Part shown: positions 1-5,152 of the stretch, piece after piece
Numbering within the stretch: the first letter of the stretch is position 1
Layout of the letters: every line of letters begins with the position of its first letter
DNA from: JABDAD01 sp964409695
Lineage (GTDB): Bacteria; Pseudomonadota; Alphaproteobacteria; Rickettsiales; Rickettsiaceae
NCBI GenBank assembly: GCA_964409695.1
Contig: CAYPDX010000069.1
Location: 1-5,152 of the forward strand
Reading direction: 5' to 3'
DNA length: 5,152 bases
Notes under the pieces: model-generated
What the model was told of the DNA's origin: nothing
What the model saw: the letters and a program-made list of their open reading frames with translations, nothing else
Databases searched by the model: none
Position numbers and translations under genes: made by a program

Positions 1-173
1 CTGGTATTATGATTGCGAACCTCCTAAAAGGTGTGGATTTAAGTCAAATGAAAGTGGAATTTCCAAAAAAGACAGATCTTTATATTAATGAAAAAGTAGC
101 TGCGGTACTTGGGATTGTAATTCCAGAAGATTTAAAATCAAAAGCAATTATCATAAGTGGGTACAAAGCATGA
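1..173 (+). CDS. ABC transporter substrate-binding protein, C-terminal end (partial)
   Basis: The window opens inside this gene. The first complete codon is at position 3, and 56 codons run to a TGA at 171-173. The readable tail has the C-terminal pattern of the ABC_sub_bind family (Pfam PF04392; TrpX-like periplasmic binding proteins): GIMIANLLKGVDLSQMKVE, then LYIN, then a helix ending in LGIVIPEDL. In complete relatives this part closes the second lobe of the binding protein, which captures a small ligand, often proposed to be an aromatic amino acid, outside the inner membrane and hands it to the permease. The stop codon overlaps the permease start as ATGA, which supports one operon. The N-terminus, including any signal peptide or lipobox, lies outside the window. 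The family is likely from this short tail and from the two following genes; the ligand cannot be inferred. Confidence 0.85.
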   Translation, partial: GIMIANLLKGVDLSQMKVEFPKKTDLYINEKVAAVLGIVIPEDLKSKAIIISGYKA

Positions 174-1015
174 GTATCAATGAAATATTGATGAGCCTAG
201 AAATTGGGCTCATCTACGGAATTATAGCAATTGGGATATATTTAACATTTCGTATTATAGATTTTCCTGATCTTACATGTGATGGGAGTTTTGTACTTGG
301 TGCTGCTATTTCTAGCTTATTTATAAAGGTGGGTTATAATCCATTCATAGCTTTGTTAATTGCAATAGCTGCTGGGAGTATAGCTGGGCTCGCTACCGGT
401 GTATTAAATACTAGATTTAAAATAAGTGATTTACTATCAGGTATTTTAGTATCCTTTATGCTTTATTCTATTAATCTTAGAGTAATGGGTGGCGTACCAA
501 ATATCGCTTTAATCAATGATAATACGGTATTTACAAATTATAATCCTCTTGTAGTGCTTGCTGTAATTTCTGTAATAATTTTGATTATATTTAGTTATAT
601 ATTGAATACGAATTTTGGCTTAGCCCTTCGCTCAATTGGACAAAATAAAAGACTTGCAGTAAATAGTGGAGTGAATGTGAAACTTATCACTATCTTCGGG
701 CTCATGTTTAGTAATGGTCTTATAGCTTTAGGCGGTGGGTTGTTTAGTCAACATCAGGGGTTTACAGATGTAGGTAGCGGTGTTGGTACTGTTATTGTTG
801 GGCTTGCGTCGGTTATTATCGGCGAGCGAATTTTACCATATAGATCTATTCTTGTTCAGATATTTAGTTGTTTGGCAGGGTCCATTCTATATAGGCTTTT
901 TATAAGCTTCGCATTATATAGTGAAATATTAGGTTTAGAAACACAGGATCTTAATTTAATTACTGGGTTAATGGTAATATGCGTGATGATTTTACCTAGG
1001 AGTAGGTTATGTTAG
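170..1015 (+). CDS. ABC transporter permease (TrpY-like, BPD_transp_2 family)
   Basis: This 281-residue inner-membrane protein has about eight or nine hydrophobic segments (roughly residues 7-28, 40-52, 58-79, 88-104, 125-145, 173-194, 203-220, 227-248 and 261-276). It belongs to the branched-chain-type permeases (Pfam PF02653), specifically the subgroup paired with ABC_sub_bind proteins. Hallmarks are FPDLTCDGSFVLGAA (32-46), SDLLSGILVSFMLYSINLRVMG (86-107) and the cytoplasmic coupling loop with FGLALRSIGQNKRLAVNSGVN (149-169). QGFTDVGSGVGTVIVGLASV follows at 196-215. The permease is expected to form the translocation channel, probably as a homodimer because only one permease gene is seen. 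The ATG at 170 is chosen because it overlaps the upstream stop as ATGA and leads directly into the first helix; GTGGG at 157-161 is a weak ribosome site. Length is near the family norm. Fewer than ten amino acids are cytoplasmic at the C-terminus. The transported compound is unknown. Confidence 0.93.
   Translation: MSINEILMSLEIGLIYGIIAIGIYLTFRIIDFPDLTCDGSFVLGAAISSLFIKVGYNPFIALLIAIAAGSIAGLATGVLNTRFKISDLLSGILVSFMLYSINLRVMGGVPNIALINDNTVFTNYNPLVVLAVISVIILIIFSYILNTNFGLALRSIGQNKRLAVNSGVNVKLITIFGLMFSNGLIALGGGLFSQHQGFTDVGSGVGTVIVGLASVIIGERILPYRSILVQIFSCLAGSILYRLFISFALYSEILGLETQDLNLITGLMVICVMILPRSRLC
998..1002 (+). promoter_or_regulatory. Shine-Dalgarno site for the ABC ATPase, inside the permease gene
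   Basis: AGGAG lies six bases before the ATG at 1009 and is embedded in the last codons of the permease. It is a strong site for such an AT-rich sequence. It decides the ATPase start, and together with the 7-bp gene overlap it points to coupled translation of channel and motor. Confidence 0.7.
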
Positions 1016-1755
1016 ATTTACAAAATATTAATGTTACCTTTGCTAAAGGCGGGAAGCTTGAACGTAAGATTCTCAGTAATTTAAATCTCAAACTGAATAA
1101 TGGAGAGTTTGTTGTTGTAATTGGGGAGAATGGAGCTGGTAAATCTACTATATTCAATATAATTTCCGGCTTTTTAAAGCAAGATTCTGGAAAAGTAATT
1201 ATAGACGCCAAGGATGTTACTTTAGTTTCTAAAAGAGCAAAATTAGTTTCAAAAGTAATGCAGGATCCAAGAATAGGTACTATGGAGAATATGACCATAT
1301 TGGAAAATATGGCATTTGCTTTTAAGCGCGGCTCAATGCGAGATTTTCTACCATTTTCAAATATGGCTACAAGGGAATTATTTAAAGAAAAATTATTTAT
1401 GCTTAATATGGGGTTAGAGAATAGGCTTGATGAAGTTGTAGCCAATTTATCCGGTGGACAAAGGCAAGCTCTTAGCCTTATTATGGCGATTTTAGCTGAT
1501 TCAAAAATATTATTACTAGATGAGATAACTGCTGCTTTGGATCCAAAAATTGCTGAAAATGTAATGAAGATAGCCGCTAGAATTATAAAAGAAGAGAAAC
1601 GTACATGTATCATGATAACGCATAATATGCAGCAAGCTATTGAATATGGTGATCGTTTGCTAGTTCTGAAGGATGGGGGTTTTGTAAAAAATTTCTCAGG
1701 TGCAAGTAAAAGAAATCTAACATCTGTGATGATATCAGCTGAATTTGGTTTATAA
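1009..1755 (+). CDS. ABC transporter ATP-binding protein (TrpZ-like)
   Basis: This 248-residue cytoplasmic ATPase powers the importer made with the preceding permease and binding protein. All nucleotide-binding motifs are present in order: an A-loop aromatic (F11), Walker A GENGAGKST (39-47), Q-loop glutamine Q85 in VMQDP, signature LSGGQ (147-151), Walker B ILLLD (167-171) followed by catalytic E172, D-loop ALDP (176-179) and H-loop H205. The MQDPRIGTMENMTILENM segment (84-101) is typical of ATPases in this importer group (Pfam PF00005). The D-loop has A176 where many ABC proteins have S, a mild variation. The gene overlaps the permease by 7 bp and starts at the ATG behind AGGAG (998-1002). 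No other transporter gene follows, so the operon probably ends here or within the next 181 bp. Substrate specificity rests with the binding protein and is not visible here. Confidence 0.95.
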   Translation: MLDLQNINVTFAKGGKLERKILSNLNLKLNNGEFVVVIGENGAGKSTIFNIISGFLKQDSGKVIIDAKDVTLVSKRAKLVSKVMQDPRIGTMENMTILENMAFAFKRGSMRDFLPFSNMATRELFKEKLFMLNMGLENRLDEVVANLSGGQRQALSLIMAILADSKILLLDEITAALDPKIAENVMKIAARIIKEEKRTCIMITHNMQQAIEYGDRLLVLKDGGFVKNFSGASKRNLTSVMISAEFGL

Positions 1756-1758
1756 TGA

Positions 1759-1776
1759 ACGTCATTCCAATGACGT
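1759..1776. repeat. Perfect GTCATT/AATGAC palindrome in the spacer
   Basis: ACGTCATT and AATGACGT are exact inverse complements separated only by CC, giving an 18-bp palindrome three bases after the ATPase stop codon. As RNA, the practical hairpin would be about six pairs (ACGTCA/TGACGT) around a six-base loop. No T tract follows, so it is not a standard intrinsic terminator. The GTCAT/ATGAC ends match those of the longer hairpin at 4965-4997, which suggests a decayed or short member of the same intergenic repeat class. It could also be a dyad binding site for a regulator of the next gene. Confidence 0.55.
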
Positions 1777-1862
1777 CGCTCTCTTGCAGCTTGGTGCTAG
1801 ATGTGCTACAGATTGTTCTATCAAAAATATTAAATTTAACTATGAAATTGTAGAAATAATTC

Positions 1863-1890
1863 TTGATAATACCAACTTATGGTTTAAATT
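1863..1890 (+). promoter_or_regulatory. Possible sigma-70-type promoter before the symporter-kinase gene
   Basis: TTGATA at 1863-1868 (five of six to the -35 consensus) is followed after 16 bp by TAAATT at 1885-1890 (four of six to the -10). It sits in the only sizeable gap between the two units and about 45 bp before the ATG at 1937. In sequence this AT-rich, such matches occur often by chance, so this is only the best candidate seen. The TTTAAATTA motif occurs at 1883-1891 and again at 1919-1927, which may simply be low complexity. Confidence 0.2.
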
Positions 1891-1936
1891 AGTTGCAATA
1901 GTTGATTTAAATATTCATTTTAAATTATAGGTTTTT

Positions 1937-4711
1937 ATGATTTTTAACTTAGACGTACTTGTACTAGTAGTTTTTTTGCTTATCAATTTAGTTGCTGGAA
2001 TATATTCCGGTAAAGGTGTAAGTACTATTAAGGAATATGCTATTGGTAATCGAGATTTTCCCACGGCAACTTTAGTTGCGACTATTGTAGCAACCTGGAT
2101 TTCGGCAAGTTCGATGACGGTTACTGTAGGAGAAACTTATACTTCCGGATTATATTTTATCATTCCAGGCCTATCTGACACAATTCCGTTTATTATTATT
2201 GCATTATTCATTGCTCCAAGAATGAGAGAGTTTTTGGGTTGTCTGTCCGTAGCTGAAGTTATGGGTAAGGTTTACGGTAATAAAGCCAGGGCCATTACGG
2301 CAATCGCTGGAATTTGCCCGGCACTTGGAATGATTGCAGCTCAGTTCATTATTACATCAGCTTTAATACAAAGTATCACAGGAATTTCTGGTATATACGC
2401 GTCTTTAGTTAGTGCATTAATAGTGATTTGTTACTCTACTTTTGGTGGAATAAAGTCTGTGACTTTTACAGATATGATCCAATTTGTAACATTTTGTGTT
2501 GTAATCCCAACGTTAGGTATCGCTGTATTTGAACATCTCTCAGATACAAAAGTAATTGTTGAATATATTTCGAACAGCCCTTTATACGATTTCAACGAGG
2601 TTTTTGATATATCAAATCCTAAATTTATTAAAATGCTAATTCTGTTTTTATTCTACTCAATTCCTGGGCTTGATTCTGCAATTTTCCAGAGAATCACTAT
2701 GGCTAGAGACTCAAAACAAATTACAATAGCATTTTTAATTGCTACAGGATTTTGTATTTCAATTGATTCAATGCTGCGCTTTATAGCAATTGCAGTTGCT
2801 GCAAAAGAAAATCTTGCTCTAACACAAAATGACTTAATTCTGTACATTATAAATAACTACACACCCTTTTATTTAAAAGGCGTAGCAGTTGTTGGAATAC
2901 TTGCAATGATGATGTCTACAGCGGATTCTTATATTAACTCTTCCTCTGTGTTGTTTTCTCATGATTTTTGTAGGTCTGTTGGAATAAAATTATCTTCTAA
3001 ATCAGAACTTTTTCTTGCGCGTATTACAGCTTTAACCATCGGGGTTTTCTCACTTGTGGTGAGTGTATTTTTCAAAAATATACTTGATGTACTCGTTGTG
3101 TCTTATAGTTTTTATATGCCTGTAGTATCAGTTCCTCTTCTACTTGCAATATTTGGATTTAGAACAAGTAAAAAGGCTGCGATGGCTGCTATGTTTGCTG
3201 GTTTCGCTACCGTAGTCTCATGTATGTTATTCTCCACCCTAGATGGATTTATTTGGGGAATTCTAGCAAATTTTGTAACTATTTTTGTGGCCCATTATTT
3301 ATTCAATCAACCAGGCGGATGGGGTGGAGGTAAGGATACAAAAGATCTAGAGGAAATTAGAGAGCAAAGAAAAGAAAAATGGAATAAACTTATAAATATT
3401 TTAGAAAATTTTAAAATAATGGAATTTTGTAGAAATAATGCTCCGAAACAAGAAAAATATTATGTTTATCTAGGATTATATAGTGTGGTACTGGTGTTTT
3501 CATCAGTCTACTCGCTTAATCAAGATTTATATACGGAATATCATGGAGTTCTGGCTGCATTACAATCTTCAGTATTGGTTATTTCTACAATATTACTCAC
3601 ATATAACCTTTGGCGCTCTGGTTCTAGGAGCAAGGCTTTTATTATTTTAATATGGAATTTAGCGCTTATTTATTCTTTGGTTTTTACCAGCTGTTTACTT
3701 TTTTTTATTAGTAAATTTTCCCCTGATGTTTTTACAATTACTGTAATTAGTTTTATTACATTAGCGATGCTTACGCGCTGGCATGTATTCATATTAATGG
3801 TATGTATAGGTTTATTTTCAAGTTTTTATTTTTATAAATTTAATTATGGAATAGATGGCCTCACTGAGAATATTTCTTCTAATCTTGGGGTATTATGGGC
3901 ATTTCTTATAACATCTTGTCTCTTAACTACATTGTTTAAGCCAAAACAAGAAGACCAGGAACTTGCAGAGCAAACATTAAATTATCAAAATTCAAAAATG
4001 CTAGAGTTAGAAAATGATATTGCAGATACTATCAAAGAAAAAAATGAGTTTTTAAGGAATTTAAATCATGAAACGCGCACTCCTGTGCTAGGTATAACGA
4101 CTTTAGGACAAGCGCTTTATGAGAGTTATGATAATCTTAATGTAAATCAAAGAAAGGAAGCTTTGCAAGAAATTAGTAGTAGCGCCACAAGGCTAAGTAG
4201 TCTTGTTAACAACCTAATTGATTTATCACAGATCTCGAGCATTGATTTTAAATTACATAAGGAAAATGTGAATTTAAGTAAATTAATAAATGAAAGAGTG
4301 AAGCATTGCAAAAAACTTTATGTAACTTTTGAAAATAAAGAAAAGCTCATCTTTGTTTTGGATATTCAAGACAATATTAATTGTAACTGTAATAAGTATT
4401 ATATCACATCAGTTATTGATAATATTATTATAAATGCAATCCAGTTTTGTGAAGATGGAGAAATTACGATAGCTCTTCGTAAGAATAAAGACGGGATTGA
4501 ATTTAAAGTTGCTGATGAGGGAGTTGGTATTCCGAGCGATGAAGTATTTAATATATTTGACGCTTTTACAGTTAGTTCTAGAACTCGGACTAAGGCAGGA
4601 GGGAGGGGCATCGGCCTTGCTCTTTGTAAAAAAGTGATTGAAGAGCTTGGCGGCAAGATATGGGCTGAGAGTGATGGGGTTAAGGGTTCTGTTTTTAAGT
4701 TCATCTTGTAA
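1937..4711 (+). CDS. Na+/solute symporter-histidine kinase fusion (membrane sensor kinase)
   Basis: This 924-residue protein joins a transporter-like receptor to a kinase. Residues 1-455 form a complete sodium/solute symporter domain (Pfam PF00474, the PutP/SLC5 family) with about 13 helices. GGIKSVTFTDMIQF is at 170-183, and the MSTADS segment (326-331) aligns with the helix carrying the Na+-binding Ser-Thr pair of PutP. A charged linker (465-508) leads to a second membrane module of about six helices (508-526, 537-554, 566-590, 597-613, 617-635, 648-666), then a probable coiled coil (672-705). The kinase core is intact: H-box FLRNLNHETRTP with phosphoacceptor H711, N-box with N829 and N833, G1 DEGVGIP (860-866), F-box IFDAF (873-877) and G2 GGRGIGLAL (888-896). 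CbrA-type sensors share the symporter-kinase layout. No receiver domain is fused and no response regulator is nearby. The ATG at 1937 sits behind a weak AGG and starts directly at helix 1. Whether it transports, senses or both is unknown. Confidence 0.93.
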   Translation: MIFNLDVLVLVVFLLINLVAGIYSGKGVSTIKEYAIGNRDFPTATLVATIVATWISASSMTVTVGETYTSGLYFIIPGLSDTIPFIIIALFIAPRMREFLGCLSVAEVMGKVYGNKARAITAIAGICPALGMIAAQFIITSALIQSITGISGIYASLVSALIVICYSTFGGIKSVTFTDMIQFVTFCVVIPTLGIAVFEHLSDTKVIVEYISNSPLYDFNEVFDISNPKFIKMLILFLFYSIPGLDSAIFQRITMARDSKQITIAFLIATGFCISIDSMLRFIAIAVAAKENLALTQNDLILYIINNYTPFYLKGVAVVGILAMMMSTADSYINSSSVLFSHDFCRSVGIKLSSKSELFLARITALTIGVFSLVVSVFFKNILDVLVVSYSFYMPVVSVPLLLAIFGFRTSKKAAMAAMFAGFATVVSCMLFSTLDGFIWGILANFVTIFVAHYLFNQPGGWGGGKDTKDLEEIREQRKEKWNKLINILENFKIMEFCRNNAPKQEKYYVYLGLYSVVLVFSSVYSLNQDLYTEYHGVLAALQSSVLVISTILLTYNLWRSGSRSKAFIILIWNLALIYSLVFTSCLLFFISKFSPDVFTITVISFITLAMLTRWHVFILMVCIGLFSSFYFYKFNYGIDGLTENISSNLGVLWAFLITSCLLTTLFKPKQEDQELAEQTLNYQNSKMLELENDIADTIKEKNEFLRNLNHETRTPVLGITTLGQALYESYDNLNVNQRKEALQEISSSATRLSSLVNNLIDLSQISSIDFKLHKENVNLSKLINERVKHCKKLYVTFENKEKLIFVLDIQDNINCNCNKYYITSVIDNIIINAIQFCEDGEITIALRKNKDGIEFKVADEGVGIPSDEVFNIFDAFTVSSRTRTKAGGRGIGLALCKKVIEELGGKIWAESDGVKGSVFKFIL

Positions 4712-4714
4712 TAG

Positions 4715-4834
4715 CAAGCCCGAAATTAACAGCGCAGAAGCGATTTATCATGGAACTCGCGGCTTCACTTATGAAGTATAAGCTCCAGGCGCTCGCCAAT
4801 CAAATCGCATATGCGCAATTAATTTTGGGGCTTG
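4715..4834. repeat. 120-bp concentric imperfect palindromic element
   Basis: The arm at 4715-4746 pairs with the inverse complement of 4802-4834: 27 of 33 aligned positions match with one gap, including CAAGCCC, TTAA, GCGCA and GCGATTT blocks. Further pairs share the same centre: TGG/CCA (4751-4753 with 4796-4798), CGC/GCG (4758-4760 with 4789-4791) and CTTAT/ATAAG (4768-4772 with 4778-4782). The element begins four bases after the kinase stop codon and is visibly richer in G+C than its flanks. Size and symmetry resemble Rickettsia palindromic elements, known to occur between and inside genes, but I cannot assign it to a named family. The + strand is open from 4711 to a TAG at 4885-4887, with an ATG at 4750 (45 residues, MELAASLMKYKLQALANQIA at the start). 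The - strand is open from 4903 to a stop at 4771-4769. Neither is called as a gene. Confidence 0.75.
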
Positions 4835-4964
4835 GTATAATTCTGCGCAAGTCGCTATCCTCACATATGAAGAATAGGCTTCGGTAGCTTTATTGCTTAA
4901 ATTTCATCTATAAAACACACATTTGAGAAAATGGCGTTATAAAAATCAATTTTCCTTCTAAAGC

Positions 4965-5004
4965 GCTGTCATCCCGCATTTAGTGCGGGATGACGGCTCT
5001 TTTT
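4965..5004 (+). terminator. Strong hairpin with T tract, probable intrinsic terminator
   Basis: GTCATCCCGCA (4968-4978) and TGCGGGATGAC (4984-4994) form a perfect 11-bp stem around a TTTAG loop. It extends outward by a T-G wobble and two G/C pairs to 4965-4997 and is followed by TCTTTTT (4998-5004). This suits rho-independent termination of + strand transcription from the symporter-kinase gene, 250 bp upstream. The T run on the other side is weak, so termination of - strand transcripts is less certain. GTCATCCCG-type inverted repeats recur between genes in Rickettsiales as I recall, so the stem may be a dispersed repeat that also serves as a terminator. Confidence 0.7.
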
Positions 5005-5152
5005 GACGATACCTCAAAATACAATCAACATTTTTGCCAGTTAGTATAATAGCAAACCCATAAATCCTCCAATCTTCCTCGAATTACAAAGCATAATTAA
5101 TACCATTTCCCATTACTAACTAAGCATATAAGCTATTGAACAAATAGATGAG
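5005..5152. other. AT-rich intergenic tail without a supported gene
   Basis: No convincing coding frame is seen on either strand. TATAAT at 5045-5050 is a perfect -10 match but lacks a -35 at suitable spacing. On the - strand, GGAGG (5070-5066) stands four bases before an ATG (5061-5059) that opens only seven codons (MGLLLY, stop at 5043-5041). At the right edge, short - strand frames reach stops soon after entering the window, so the 3' end of a convergent gene might begin beyond 5152. An ATG at 5148 on the + strand has no ribosome site. Nothing can be decided from this window. Confidence 0.4.

Noticed and set aside
996..1613. A 205-codon minus-strand frame opposite the ATPase
   Set aside because: It lies wholly antisense to a gene with all ABC motifs intact and shows no domain of its own; it is a codon-usage shadow.
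1759..1776. The spacer palindrome as an intrinsic terminator of the ABC operon
   Set aside because: No T tract follows (CGCTCTCTTGCAG comes next) and the stem is short with a tight loop, so it does not meet the usual pattern.
1745..1930. A 61-codon + strand frame starting at a TTG and filling the spacer
   Set aside because: It overlaps the end of the ATPase, has no ribosome site, uses a rare start, runs through the 18-bp palindrome and has no recognisable domain. It is most likely chance openness of spacer DNA.
4373..4399. Cys-x-Cys pair (residues 816 and 818) in the kinase as a metal or redox site
   Set aside because: Only two cysteines in an Asn-rich loop before the N-box and no supporting ligand motif; too little to claim a site.
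4399..4717. Two overlapping minus-strand frames of about 100 codons opposite the kinase ATP-binding domain
   Set aside because: They mirror the conserved N, G1, F and G2 region on the other strand, so they are shadows. A related - strand frame opposite 2653-2847 was rejected for the same reason.
4750..4887. A 45-codon + strand ORF as a small membrane protein gene
   Set aside because: The ribosome site is weak (AGAAG about ten bases upstream), and the frame coincides with the palindromic element and is also open on the other strand. It is kept as an observation, not a gene call.
5045..5050. Perfect TATAAT as a promoter
   Set aside because: No -35-like hexamer lies 15-19 bp upstream, there is no TG extension, and no gene starts within the next 100 bp. 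In AT-rich DNA such a hexamer is expected by chance.

Overview
The window is a 5.15 kb piece of an AT-rich bacterial genome. Gene content, base composition and GTCAT/ATGAC intergenic palindromes suggest an alphaproteobacterium of the order Rickettsiales (an intracellular Rickettsia-like lineage). This assignment is an inference from style and recalled examples, not from a marker gene.

Layout, all genes on the + strand. (1) Positions 1-1755 hold the distal part of an ABC importer operon: the last 56 codons of a periplasmic substrate-binding protein, a complete permease (170-1015) and a complete ATPase (1009-1755). They overlap by 4 bp (ATGA) and 7 bp, so they are probably translationally coupled. 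The family is the 'ABC_sub_bind' import system, the group that includes TrpXYZ-type amino acid importers. The substrate cannot be read from the sequence. (2) Positions 1756-1936 are a 181-bp spacer with a perfect GTCAT-type palindrome at its left end and an AT-rich stretch that may hold a promoter for the next gene. (3) Positions 1937-4711 encode a 924-residue fusion: a full 13-helix Na+/solute symporter domain, a second membrane module of about six helices, a coiled coil and an intact histidine kinase core. No response regulator lies in the window. (4) Positions 4712-5152 (441 bp) hold no confident gene. They contain a 120-bp concentric imperfect palindrome immediately after the kinase stop codon, whose two strands are both unusually open, then a strong GTCATCCCGCA hairpin with a T tract that looks like a terminator. 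The final 150 bp are AT-rich and hold only weak signals, including a seven-codon minus-strand mini-ORF with a strong Shine-Dalgarno sequence.

Together the two transcription units concern nutrient uptake and nutrient sensing: a primary importer for a small organic solute, followed by a receptor built on a secondary transporter. A functional link between them is suggested only by adjacency. The most interesting points are the transporter-plus-six-helix kinase architecture and the palindromic element with protein-like frames on both strands, which recalls the Rickettsia palindromic elements known to insert in frame into genes.
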